Assembly: GCF_018224015.1 (NCBI RefSeq)
Contig: NZ_JAGPOT010000002.1
Location: 1-57,281 of the forward strand
Reading direction: 5' to 3'
Origin: Pseudarthrobacter albicanus
GTDB taxonomy: Bacteria > Actinomycetota > Actinomycetes > Actinomycetales > Micrococcaceae
Length of the DNA stretch: 57,281 nt
Part shown: piece by piece, positions 49,847-57,281 of the stretch
How positions within the stretch are numbered: position 1 is the stretch's first letter
Layout: each line of letters starts with the position of its first letter
The notes under the pieces: generated by a model
Seen by the model: only the letters and a program-made list of their open reading frames with translations
Databases searched by the model: none
Told to the model about the DNA's origin: nothing
Translations under genes and position numbers: made by a program

Positions 49847-51259
49847 CTACGCCGGGACCGGCACCGCGTCCCTCCTGCCGGCGTCCCTGCGGATGGTCGC
49901 GCTGATCACGGCGGCGATGGTGCACATGGCCGCCGCGGCGAACCAGGCGTAGGAGTACTGCCCGGTGGCGTCGCGGACGGCGCCGGCTGCCAGTGCTGCC
50001 GCGGCCGCGCCGAACTGGTGGGCGGCGAACACCCAGCCGAACACCACGCTGCCGTCGGCGCCGAACACCTGGCGGCAGATCGCGGCGGTGGGCGGGACGG
50101 TGGCCACCCAGTCCAGCCCGTAGATGACGACGAACACGATCATGCTGGGCTGGACGGTGGCGCTGAGCAGCAGCGGCAGCACCAGCAGCCCGATCCCGCG
50201 GAACTGGTAGTACACGGCCAGCAGGATCCGCGGGTTGAAACGGTCGGTGAGCCAGCCGGACGCGATGGTGCCCACGATGTCGAAGATCCCGACGACGGCG
50301 AGCAGCCCGGCCGCGGTGGTTTCGGCCATGCCGTGGTCGTGGGCGGAGGGGATGAAGTGGGTGCCGATCAGCCCGTTGGTGGTGGCACCACAGATGGCGA
50401 ATCCGGCGACGAGCGCCCAGAACGTGCGCACCTTGCTGGCCCGTTTGAGGACCTGCAGGGCCCGGACGGCGGCGTTCCCGCCGGGCTCGTTCCCGCCGGG
50501 CATGTTCCCGTCCGGCGCGGCCGCCACCCCGGGAGCGCCCGACGTGACCGGGCCACCAGCCGTCCGGGGTTCGCTTTCCTCCGGGGACTGGACCTCCGGG
50601 GACTGGACTTCCGCTCCCTGGACCTCCGCGCCGTAAGGCAGGGCGCCGACGTCGGCCGGTGAGTTCTTCAGGAACTTCAGCACGAGCGGCACCACGGCCA
50701 GCGCGCCCGCGGCGATCAGCAGCGAGGCCTGCCGCCAGCCGGGATCCTGGGCCAGGAGGGCGATGAACGGCAGGAACACCAGCTGGCCCGCGGCGCTGCC
50801 TGCGGTGAGGATGCCGATCACCAGGCCGCGGCTCCTGGCGAACCAGGTGTTGGCGATGGTGGCGGCGAAGACCAGCGCCATGGAGCCCGTCCCCAGCCCG
50901 ATCAGCAGCCCCCAGGTCAGCAGGATCTGCCACGACTGGTTCACCAGCACCGTCAGCGCGCTGCCGGCACCAATCAGCACGAGGGCCACGGAGGTGACGG
51001 CGCGGATACCGAAGCGCTCCATCAGGGCGGCGGCGAACGGTGCCGTGAGGCCGAACAGGACAAGGTTGATGCTGACGGCGGCCGAGAGGACGGTGGTGGA
51101 CCAGCCGAATTCGTTCTGCAGCGGCACCATCAGCACGCCGGGCGCGGCACGGAACCCGGCCGCGCCCACCAGCGCGAGGAAGGCCACGGCGGCCACGATC
51201 CAGGCCGGATGGATCCGGCGCTTGGGAGCCTGAAGGAGGGTGGTCTTGGGAGCGCTCAT
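49847..51259 (-). CDS. MFS transporter (monocarboxylate/oxalate-type fold)
   Basis: 470 residues, ATG at 51259 overlapping the HxlR stop by 4 bases (ATGA). About 12 helices; the first half has AAPGVLMVPLQNEFGWSTTV, typical of the oxalate/formate and monocarboxylate branch. The long central loop (about 200-260) is hydrophilic and has EVQSP-type repeats from a 15-base DNA repeat (50581-50625). Export or import of an organic acid or drug under HxlR control is likely; the substrate is unknown. Confidence 0.84.
   Translation of the reverse strand: MSAPKTTLLQAPKRRIHPAWIVAAVAFLALVGAAGFRAAPGVLMVPLQNEFGWSTTVLSAAVSINLVLFGLTAPFAAALMERFGIRAVTSVALVLIGAGSALTVLVNQSWQILLTWGLLIGLGTGSMALVFAATIANTWFARSRGLVIGILTAGSAAGQLVFLPFIALLAQDPGWRQASLLIAAGALAVVPLVLKFLKNSPADVGALPYGAEVQGAEVQSPEVQSPEESEPRTAGGPVTSGAPGVAAAPDGNMPGGNEPGGNAAVRALQVLKRASKVRTFWALVAGFAICGATTNGLIGTHFIPSAHDHGMAETTAAGLLAVVGIFDIVGTIASGWLTDRFNPRILLAVYYQFRGIGLLVLPLLLSATVQPSMIVFVVIYGLDWVATVPPTAAICRQVFGADGSVVFGWVFAAHQFGAAAAALAAGAVRDATGQYSYAWFAAAAMCTIAAVISATIRRDAGRRDAVPVPA
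50581..50625 (-). repeat. 15-base tandem repeat in MFS central loop
   Basis: Three units at 50581-50595, 50596-50610 and 50611-50625, with a decayed fourth, encode EVQSP/EVQGA repeats in the hydrophilic loop. Confidence 0.75.
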
Positions 51260-51795
51260 GCCGCGGTTCCGTTCTGGGAGGAGGATTTCGCCAGCGTAGC
51301 CGGGGTGGAGGCCGCCGTGGCAAGTGGCACGGGGTCCGCTGTCCGGGTCAGGCTGTGCCAGCTGGTGTTCCCGGCCGTGAGCCGTTCCCCGCAGGCCGTG
51401 CAGCTGTCCGCGGAGGAGGTCCGCTGGCCGCAGCCGCTGTGGACGACGAACATGTGGGCCTGCTCGGACGGCGCGGGCAGGTGCTTTTCGGACCAGAGCA
51501 CGACGGCGTTCAGCACCGGCAGGGCGTCCTCCCCCTTGGCCGTGAGCGCATACTCCTGGCGGGTGCGGCCGCCGTCGTCGTACGGCTGGCGGGTGAGCAG
51601 CCCCGACTCCACGAGGGCCGCGAGCCGGTGGCTGAGGACGGAATCGGCCGCGCCCAGCCGGTTCTTCATGGCCTCGAAGCGGCCGTTGCCGAAGAAGACC
51701 TCGCGGAGCACCAGCATGCCCCAGGGGTCGCCGAGGATGTCCAGGCCGCGGGCCATGCTGCAGTTGCGTTGGGACCAGTCGGATCGGAGTGCCAT
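51256..51795 (-). CDS. HxlR-family regulator with C-terminal zinc-ribbon-like tail
   Basis: 179 residues. An HxlR winged helix fills residues about 8-100 (CSMARGLDILGDPWGMLVLR, then VLSHRLAALVESGLLTR). After it comes HSGCG...SCTACGERL, a CxxC-type pair with a further Cys that could bind zinc, then a disordered tail. HxlR proteins often sense electrophiles or oxidants through the Cys near their N-terminus; one is present here at residue 12. It is coupled to the MFS gene it probably controls. TAGGGT lies 7 bases upstream (51803-51808). Confidence 0.85.
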   Translation of the reverse strand: MALRSDWSQRNCSMARGLDILGDPWGMLVLREVFFGNGRFEAMKNRLGAADSVLSHRLAALVESGLLTRQPYDDGGRTRQEYALTAKGEDALPVLNAVVLWSEKHLPAPSEQAHMFVVHSGCGQRTSSADSCTACGERLTAGNTSWHSLTRTADPVPLATAASTPATLAKSSSQNGTAA

Positions 51796-51840
51796 GCAGG
51801 AAACCCTAGCTGACTCTTTTCAAGAAAGCTAGACCCTGCG

Positions 51841-51899
51841 CCGAACGGACACTTCGCGCCCGGTTTTTAGCGGATCCGGGGCGCGAACTGCCCGTTCGG
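51841..51899. repeat. Long interrupted hairpin element
   Basis: Outer arms CCGAACGG (51841-51848) and CCGTTCGG (51892-51899), a symmetric 4-base internal loop (ACAC/CTGC), then inner arms TTCGCGCCC (51853-51861) and GGGCGCGAA (51879-51887). The loop contains a T5 run. The shape is that of a dispersed palindromic element, not a standard terminator. Confidence 0.65.
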
Positions 51900-51962
51900 G
51901 GAGGGGAGGGAGGGCTCAGGTGGGAGTCGCGGGGGTGGCGGGGTGGTGGCAGCGGCCGGGGG

Positions 51963-53243
51963 CTACCGGGCCGGGCGCAGTGCGGCGCGGGACGGCCGGT
52001 AGGCCAGCGCCCAGTACACCAGCATGGCCATGCCGCAGACCACGCCGAGGCTCGCGGCGATGAGCTGGCCCTGGGCCTGCGGATCCTTGCCCCACTCCTG
52101 CGCCCCGGCCATGACCGCGAGGTACTTGGGTGTCAGGTAGAAGGCCACCGCCGAGGCGGCGACGATGATCCAGCCGGCGAGGCGCATCTTCCCGTCCCGG
52201 GACGGCACCCGGTGCATCGCGAACCCCATGCACGGCAGCGCCACTGCCATCCAGACCCAGTGGTGGGACCACGACACGGGGCTGACCAGCAGCATCAGCA
52301 CGGCGGTGGCGGACACGGCCACGAAGTTCTCGTCCGCGGCGACGGCCCATTTGATCGCGAGCGCGGCCACGGCGGCCAGCGCCAGGGCCAGCACCAGCCA
52401 CACCACGCTCGTCACGCCGGAGTCCGGCAGGCCCAGGTGCAGCAGCAGCCCCTTGACGGAGAGGTTGTCCACATAGGCCGGGCCGCCGATCCGCCCGGTG
52501 TCGGGAAGGATCTTCGTCCAGAACGTCACCGAGGCCGTGGGCAGCAGGGCCCAGGCGAGGGCAAGGGAGCCGAAGAATCCGGTGGCCATCCAGCCGAGGG
52601 CCTTGAAGTCGCGGCGGACCAGGAAGTACAGCCCGAACGCGAGCGGAGTGAGCTTGATGCCGGCCGCGATCCCGATCAGGAGCCCCGCGGGCCAGCGGAT
52701 CTCCCCGGCCCGCACTTTCCCGTGCAGCGCGAAGTCGGCCAGGATCAGTCCCATCAGGATGATGTTGATCTGGCCGAAGTCGAAGGTGTCGCGCCACGGC
52801 CCCAGCAGCAGGATCGCCGCGGTGCCGGCGAGGGCCACGGCCCGGAACCGCCAGTCGGCGGCGGCGTCCCGCCACCGGCCGAGGCCGAAGTAGTGCCGTG
52901 CCAGCCACGCCGAGACGACCGCCGCGCCCAGCAGCGCCGTCGTGGTGAAGACCAGGCTCCCCGCACCCTGGCCGAGCGACGCGAGGGCCGCGAACAGCAG
53001 CGCCGCGAAGGGCGGGTAGGTGAAGGGCAGCCCGTCGCGCGGCGCATAGAGTTCGTTGACGCCTGTTTCGCCGGTCTGCAGCACCCGGCTGCCGCCGTAG
53101 AAGTAGACCTCGAAGTCGTTCATGAGCGGGATGTAGGAGGAGTACAGCACCACCAGGGCGACGACGACGGCGAGCGCGCCGGCCGCCGTCGCGAGCCAGC
53201 CGCGGGTGGTGGACGGGACGGCCCTGGTGGTGGCGGTTGTCAC
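51963..53243 (-). CDS. GT87-family membrane mannosyltransferase-like protein
   Basis: 426 residues from GTG at 53243, 6 bases after the upstream stop. About ten to eleven helices. The catalytic-type Asp is in IPLMNDFEVYFYGG in the first outside loop, and LPFTYPPFAALLFAAL and GQINIILMGLILADF are family blocks (DUF2029/GT87). Relatives use polyprenyl-phosphate mannose to add alpha-1,2 mannose to lipoglycans such as lipomannan. The acceptor here is unknown. It shares a strand with the transsulfuration genes but has no clear link to them. Confidence 0.82.
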   Translation of the reverse strand: MTTATTRAVPSTTRGWLATAAGALAVVVALVVLYSSYIPLMNDFEVYFYGGSRVLQTGETGVNELYAPRDGLPFTYPPFAALLFAALASLGQGAGSLVFTTTALLGAAVVSAWLARHYFGLGRWRDAAADWRFRAVALAGTAAILLLGPWRDTFDFGQINIILMGLILADFALHGKVRAGEIRWPAGLLIGIAAGIKLTPLAFGLYFLVRRDFKALGWMATGFFGSLALAWALLPTASVTFWTKILPDTGRIGGPAYVDNLSVKGLLLHLGLPDSGVTSVVWLVLALALAAVAALAIKWAVAADENFVAVSATAVLMLLVSPVSWSHHWVWMAVALPCMGFAMHRVPSRDGKMRLAGWIIVAASAVAFYLTPKYLAVMAGAQEWGKDPQAQGQLIAASLGVVCGMAMLVYWALAYRPSRAALRPAR

Positions 53244-53249
53244 GGGCTG

Positions 53250-54443
53250 TTAGCTGCCTGACTCGGGGCCGGAGAGGCCGGCGAAGGCCTGCTCGAGGTC
53301 GGCGATGAGGTCCTCGACGTCCTCGATGCCGCAGGAGAGCCGGATCAGGTTGACCGGGACGGCCAGTTCGGTGCCCTTGACCGAGGCGTGCGTCATCTCC
53401 GAGGGGTAGTTCATCAGGGATTCGATCCCGCCCAGGGACTCGGCGAGGGTGAACACCGAGGTCGATTCGGCGACCTTGCGCGCCGCCGACTCGCCGCCCT
53501 TGAACTGCACGGAGATCATGCCGCCGAACTTCTTCATCTGCTTCTTGGCCAGCTCGTGGCCGGGGTGGGACGGCAGGCCCGGGTACAGCACGGCCTCCAC
53601 CTCGGGGCGCTCCAGCAGCCATTCGGCGACGGCCTGGGCGTTGTCGCTGTGGCGGTCCATCCGGACGCCCAGGGTCTTGAGCCCGCGGGTGGTGAGGAAG
53701 GCGTCCATCGGGCCGGAGACGGCGCCGACGGCGAACTGCACGAAGCCGATCTTCTCGGCCAGGCCCGCGTCGTTGACCACAATCGCGCCGCCAACGACGT
53801 CGGAGTGCCCGCCGATGTACTTGGTGGTCGAGTGCACCACGATGTCCGCGCCGAGGGCGAGCGGGGTCTGCAGGTACGGGGAGGCGAAGGTGTTGTCCAC
53901 CACCAGGAGGGCGCCGGCGTCGTGCGCCAGCGTGGCCAGGGCCGCGATGTCGGTGATCTTCATCAGCGGGTTCGAGGGCGTCTCCACCCACACGAGGCGG
54001 GTGGTGCCGCCGTTGCTTCCGCCGGCGGCGATGGCGGCCGCCACGGCGTCGACGTCGGACATGTCCACCGGGGTGTTGGTGATGCCCCACTCCCCCAGGA
54101 CGCGGCTGATCAGCCGGTAGGTTCCGCCGTAGGCGTCGTTGCCGAGCACGATGTGGTCGCCGGGACGGGCCAGGGCGCGGATCAGGGAGTCCTCGGCGGC
54201 CAGACCGGAGCTGAAGGAGAATGCGGCGGTGCCGCCTTCCAGCGCCGCGAGCTGTTCCTGCAGGGAGTCGCGGGTGGGGTTGGTGCCGCGGCCGTACTCG
54301 TAGCCGGAGCGCAGGCCGCCGATGCCGTCCTGGGCATAGGTGGTGCTGAAGTGCACCGGGGGGACCACGGCGCCGGTGCGCGGCTCGAAGGCCTGGCCGG
54401 CGTGCACGGCGCGGGTGTTGAAACCGGGGTTTTCTTTAGACAC
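53250..54443 (-). CDS. metB: Cystathionine gamma-synthase/lyase
   Basis: 397 residues, GTG at 54443 with AAAGGA upstream. A PLP enzyme of the Cys/Met metabolism family. Seen: STTYAQDGIGGLRSGYEYGR, LVVDNTFASPYLQTPL, and the PLP Lys in HSTTKYIGGHSD. It makes cystathionine from an acylated homoserine and cysteine (MetB), or cleaves cystathionine to cysteine (lyase). The motifs do not separate the two. Because the gene beside it makes cystathionine from homocysteine and serine, a lyase role completing reverse transsulfuration is equally likely. Confidence 0.85.
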   Translation of the reverse strand: MSKENPGFNTRAVHAGQAFEPRTGAVVPPVHFSTTYAQDGIGGLRSGYEYGRGTNPTRDSLQEQLAALEGGTAAFSFSSGLAAEDSLIRALARPGDHIVLGNDAYGGTYRLISRVLGEWGITNTPVDMSDVDAVAAAIAAGGSNGGTTRLVWVETPSNPLMKITDIAALATLAHDAGALLVVDNTFASPYLQTPLALGADIVVHSTTKYIGGHSDVVGGAIVVNDAGLAEKIGFVQFAVGAVSGPMDAFLTTRGLKTLGVRMDRHSDNAQAVAEWLLERPEVEAVLYPGLPSHPGHELAKKQMKKFGGMISVQFKGGESAARKVAESTSVFTLAESLGGIESLMNYPSEMTHASVKGTELAVPVNLIRLSCGIEDVEDLIADLEQAFAGLSGPESGS

Positions 54444-54464
54444 GGAGTTCCTTTCGGCTGGTAT

Positions 54465-54511
54465 CCGGTGATCGAGCTTGTCGAGATCCTGGTTTCGACA
54501 GGCTCAACCGG
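54465..54511. repeat. Palindromic dispersed element between metB and cystathionine beta-synthase
   Basis: About 47 bases with arms GAGCTTGTCGAGATC and GTTTCGACAGGCTC around CTG, bounded by CCGGTG and AACCGG. Elements of this kind are familiar from Arthrobacter genomes, where chance translations give LSLSK-type peptides. It sits inside the 72-base gap of an apparent operon. Confidence 0.7.
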
Positions 54512-54515
54512 CGGA

Positions 54516-55904
54516 TCAGTTGCTGAGGTAGGCGAGGAGGTCGTGGCGGGTCAGGATCCCCACCGGGGCGCCGACAAACGTCACCATGATGGTGTCGGCG
54601 TCGGAGAGGAGTTCGCGGGCCGTCGAGATCGATTCGAGCGAACCGATCACGGGCAGGCGTTCCCCCATGTGTTCGGAGATCTTGTCGGACAGTTTCGCCT
54701 CGCCGCGGAAGAGCTTGGCGGTGAGGGTGCGTTCGTCGACGGCGCCCAGCACCTCGCCCATGACGACGGGCGGCTCCTGGGAGAGCACCGGGATGTGCGA
54801 GACGCCGTACTCGTTCATGATGTTGATGACGTCCCGGACGCTCTCGTTGGGGTGGATATGGACCAGGTCCGGGAGTTCGCCGGTCTTGGCCTTGAGCACC
54901 TCGCCCACGGAGGAGGTTTCGTCGCTGCTGGCGAGGAAGCCGTAGGAGCGCATCCACTGGTCGTTGAAGATCTTGGCCAGGTAGCCGCGGCCGGAGTCCG
55001 GCAGGATGACGACGACGACGGCGTCCGCCGGCAGGTCCTGGGCAATCTGCAGCGCGGCGACGACGGCCATGCCGGAGGAACCGCCCACGAGCAGGCCTTC
55101 CTCGCGGGCCAGCCGGCGCGTCATGGCGAAGGAGTCGGCGTCGCTGACGGCGATGACGTCATCCGGGACGGACTTGTCGTAGTTGGCGGGCCACATGTCC
55201 TCGCCCACGCCCTCGACGAAGTACGGCCGGCCCGTGCCGCCGGAGTACACGGACCCGGCGGGGTCGGCGCCGATGATCCTGACCACCCCGCCCGCGTCCG
55301 CCGGCCGGTGCGCGGAGACTTCCTTCAGGTACCGTCCGGTGCCGGTGATGGTGCCGCCGGTGCCGGCGCCGATCACGCAATGGGTGACCAGGCCGTCGGT
55401 GTCGTTCCAGATCTCCGGTCCGGTGGTTTCGTAGTGGCTGGCCGGCGCCGCGGGGTTGGAGAACTGGTCCGGCTTGTACGCTCCGGGGATCTCCGTGACC
55501 AGCCGGTCCGAGACACCGTAGTAGCTCTGCGGGCTGTCCGGGGGGACGGCGGTGGGGGTCACGACCACTTCGGCCCCGTAGGCCTCGAGCACGGCCCGTT
55601 TGTCCTCGCCCACCTTGTCCGGAACCACGAAGATGCAGCGGTAGCCCTTCTGCTGGGCCACGAGGGCCAGCCCGACGCCGGTGTTGCCCGAGGTGGGTTC
55701 CACGATGGTCCCGCCGGGCAGCAGCTTGCCGGTGCGTTCGGCCTCGTCGATCATCTTCGCCGCGATGCGGTCCTTGATCGAGCCGCCGGGGTTCAGGTAT
55801 TCCAGCTTCACCAGGACTGTCGCCCCGATGCCGTCGGTGACGTGGTTCAGTTTGACGAGCGGGGTGCGGCCGATGAGGTCCAGAACAGATTGGGCATACT
55901 TCAT
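54516..55904 (-). CDS. Cystathionine beta-synthase with CBS pair
   Basis: 462 residues, ATG at 55904. A PLP fold-type II enzyme that condenses serine with homocysteine. Seen: LEYLNPGGSIKDRIA with the PLP Lys, PTSGNTGVGLALVA, and GAGTGGTITGTGRYL (phosphate loop). Residues about 335-460 form two CBS domains (LPDLVHIHPNESVRDVIN, then PVIGSLESISTARELL) that may bind an adenosyl ligand. Heme-binding residues of the animal enzyme are absent. TAACTT lies 7 bases before the ATG. With the downstream PLP gene it forms a transsulfuration unit. Confidence 0.93.
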   Translation of the reverse strand: MKYAQSVLDLIGRTPLVKLNHVTDGIGATVLVKLEYLNPGGSIKDRIAAKMIDEAERTGKLLPGGTIVEPTSGNTGVGLALVAQQKGYRCIFVVPDKVGEDKRAVLEAYGAEVVVTPTAVPPDSPQSYYGVSDRLVTEIPGAYKPDQFSNPAAPASHYETTGPEIWNDTDGLVTHCVIGAGTGGTITGTGRYLKEVSAHRPADAGGVVRIIGADPAGSVYSGGTGRPYFVEGVGEDMWPANYDKSVPDDVIAVSDADSFAMTRRLAREEGLLVGGSSGMAVVAALQIAQDLPADAVVVVILPDSGRGYLAKIFNDQWMRSYGFLASSDETSSVGEVLKAKTGELPDLVHIHPNESVRDVINIMNEYGVSHIPVLSQEPPVVMGEVLGAVDERTLTAKLFRGEAKLSDKISEHMGERLPVIGSLESISTARELLSDADTIMVTFVGAPVGILTRHDLLAYLSN

Positions 55905-55911
55905 AGGTACA

Positions 55912-55917
55912 AAGTTA
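55912..55917 (-). promoter_or_regulatory. Candidate leaderless -10 box (cystathionine beta-synthase)
   Basis: TAACTT on the minus strand, 7 bases before the ATG at 55904. Confidence 0.35.
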
Positions 55918-55995
55918 CCGTCTCCGCGGCCCGGGGCACGTCGGGCTGGCGCCCGGCGGCCCGGGGTGCGACGTGCCAGGTGCGAGGATAAGGCT

Positions 55996-57183
55996 GTGAA
56001 GCGCTGGGGCCGGCTGACGAAGCTGAAGAGCTACCTGTTCCCCGCCGGCATGCTGCTGGCCGGGGCGGCTGCCTTGGCCTCCGGCCTGCTGCCGGGGCCG
56101 GCGTTCCAGGTGCTGGCCGCGCGCACCGTGCCGGTCCTGGCGTTCGTGGTGTCCATGTCCCTCGTGACGGAACTCGTGGACGACGCCGGGCTGTTCCGGG
56201 TGGTCACGGAGCGTCTCGCCGCGCTGGGCCGGAGCCGGGTGACCCTGCTCTGGCTGCTGGTGATCGGCCTGGCCGCCGTCTCCACGGTGTTCCTGTCCCT
56301 GGACACGACGGCGGTGCTGGTGACGCCCGTCGTCGTGCTGCTGGCCGTCCACGCCCGGATCCCGCCGCTGCCGTTCGCGCTGACCACCATCTGGCTGGCC
56401 AACACCGCGTCCTTGCTGCTTCCGGTGTCCAACCTGACCAATCTGCTGGCCCAGGACCGGCTCAGGCTCAGCCCGGCCGCCTTCGCCGGACTGGTCTGGG
56501 CGCCGGCCCTGGTGGGAATCCTCGTCCCGTTGGGGATCCTGTGGCTGGCGTTCCGGCGGGATCTCCGCGGTCGGTACGGGCCGCAGCCGGTCCACCCGGT
56601 GCGGGACAGGGTGCTGCTCTCCTCGGCGGCCGGCGTGATGGTGCTCCTGCTTCCGGCGCTGGTGTCCGGCGTGCCGGTGCAGATTCCGGCGCTGGCCGCG
56701 GCGGCGATCCTGCTGGCGCTGTTCCTGTGGCGCCGCCGATCGGCGCTGCGCTGGTCCATGATCCCGTGGCGGCCGCTCATGCTCACCTCGGGCCTGTTCA
56801 TGGTGGTCGAGGCCCTGCATGCCAACGGCCTGACCAGGTTGGTGTCAGGGATCGCCGGCCCCGGGGACGGCCTGCCCGCGCTGCTGCAGCTCGCCGGGCT
56901 GGGCGTGGGAGCGTCGAATGCTGTCAACAACCTGCCGGCCTACCTCGCACTGGAACCCGCGGGCGGATCACCGGCACGGCTGGCGGCCCTGCTGATCGGG
57001 GTGAACCTTGGCCCGCTGGTGACCCCGTGGGCGTCCCTCGCCACACTGCTCTGGCATGAGCGGCTCCGCACGCTCAACGTCGAGATCCGCTGGGGAGGCT
57101 TCGCGCTTGCCGGACTCGCCGCCGTCGTCCTCACCGTTCCGCTGGCCGTCGTGGCGCTGTGGCTCGTGGCCGGCCTGCACTGA
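55996..57183 (+). CDS. ArsB/SLC13-type (ion transporter superfamily) permease
   Basis: 395 residues from GTG at 55996, with a GAGGATAAGG stretch upstream. About ten to eleven helices. The repeat halves carry FLSLDTTAVLVTPVVVLL, TTIWLANTASLLLPVSNLTNL in the first and GASNAVNNLPAYLALEP in the second, the paired hairpin motifs of the ArsB/NhaD-like ion transporters. Arsenite, a dicarboxylate or a sodium-coupled anion are possible substrates; no ars genes are near. It is divergent from cystathionine beta-synthase. Confidence 0.8.
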   Translation: MKRWGRLTKLKSYLFPAGMLLAGAAALASGLLPGPAFQVLAARTVPVLAFVVSMSLVTELVDDAGLFRVVTERLAALGRSRVTLLWLLVIGLAAVSTVFLSLDTTAVLVTPVVVLLAVHARIPPLPFALTTIWLANTASLLLPVSNLTNLLAQDRLRLSPAAFAGLVWAPALVGILVPLGILWLAFRRDLRGRYGPQPVHPVRDRVLLSSAAGVMVLLLPALVSGVPVQIPALAAAAILLALFLWRRRSALRWSMIPWRPLMLTSGLFMVVEALHANGLTRLVSGIAGPGDGLPALLQLAGLGVGASNAVNNLPAYLALEPAGGSPARLAALLIGVNLGPLVTPWASLATLLWHERLRTLNVEIRWGGFALAGLAAVVLTVPLAVVALWLVAGLH

Positions 57184-57242
57184 GCGGGCCCGCGCTGAGC
57201 GGGCCGGCGCTGAGGCGGGCCGGCGCTGAGGCGGGCCGGCGG
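57181..57242 (+). repeat. Four-copy 15/16-base tandem repeat at gene end
   Basis: Units at 57181-57195, 57196-57210, 57211-57226 and 57227-57242, each starting TGAG and containing CGGGCC. The first TGA is the stop codon of the permease, so the array begins exactly at the gene end. Confidence 0.75.
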
Positions 57243-57245
57243 GAG

Positions 57246-57263
57246 CCGCACGCCAGCGTGCGG
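57246..57263 (+). terminator. Hairpin after the ArsB-like permease
   Basis: CCGCACGC and GCGTGCGG form perfect 8-base arms with a 2-base loop. The window ends 18 bases later, so a following T-run cannot be judged. Confidence 0.45.
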
Positions 57264-57281
57264 GCGCCGGCCGGCGGGGCG

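Noticed and set aside
51916..54090. A 724-codon minus-strand frame
   Set aside because: It overlaps the GT87 and metB genes on the same strand in another frame and is Arg/Gly-rich with no motif.
54444..54515. SAM-type riboswitch before metB
   Set aside because: The gap is only 72 bases and is filled by a dispersed palindromic element; no riboswitch core motifs fit.
1..57281. CRISPR array or Cas genes
   Set aside because: No regularly spaced repeats of 25-40 bases with unique spacers were seen; all repeats are short tandem or palindromic units.

Overview
The window is 57,281 bases of high-GC DNA from an actinobacterium, most likely a member of the Micrococcaceae close to Arthrobacter or Pseudarthrobacter. 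The signs are GC-rich third codon positions, many GTG and TTG starts, a mycothiol synthase, an actinobacterial GlnR, and dispersed palindromic intergenic repeats. The taxonomic call rests on gene content and sequence style, not on a database comparison.

Layout. 1-2.6 kb is a PspC envelope-stress cassette: the start of a leftward PspC gene, then three rightward genes. 2.7-10.3 kb holds phosphofructokinase, a GNAT enzyme, a DHA2 drug exporter, an ankyrin gene that looks frameshifted, ygfZ, a flavodoxin-fold reductase, a nitrobindin-like protein, a 37-residue membrane microprotein and a membrane protein. 10.5-19.2 kb is a rightward core block: glnR (nitrogen control), mshD (mycothiol), ppk1 plus a Nudix/histidine phosphatase (polyphosphate and nucleotide hygiene), thyA-folA (thymidylate/folate) and asd (aspartate-family amino acids). 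19.2-27.9 kb holds an AlkZ-like DNA glycosylase candidate, murB, an MFS carrier, a MaoC dehydratase pair, an ArsR-SulP operon and a CitE-like lyase.

28-41.4 kb is more accessory: a 1,005-codon membrane protein carrying a complete patatin lipase domain, an alpha-glucosidase/aldo-keto reductase operon divergent from a ROK regulator, a Na+/H+ antiporter, a short YidC paralogue, a umuC remnant, and an M6-metallopeptidase-like protein whose first zinc-binding His appears to be Met. This stretch ends at tRNA-Met and tRNA-Thr. 41.5-57.3 kb holds a DEAD-box helicase, a MOSC protein, a YgiB-YgiC-APC transporter operon, an acyl-CoA dehydrogenase, an HxlR-MFS pair, a GT87 mannosyltransferase-like protein, the transsulfuration pair (cystathionine gamma-synthase and beta-synthase), and an ArsB/SLC13-type permease cut close by the window edge.

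Two features recur. Twelve genes have a TANNNT hexamer exactly 6 bases before an ATG or GTG start, which is the geometry of leaderless actinobacterial mRNAs. Several intergenic gaps hold strong palindromic elements (11.3-11.6, 39.0, 51.8 and 54.5 kb). No CRISPR array, integrase, intact transposase or rRNA was seen.
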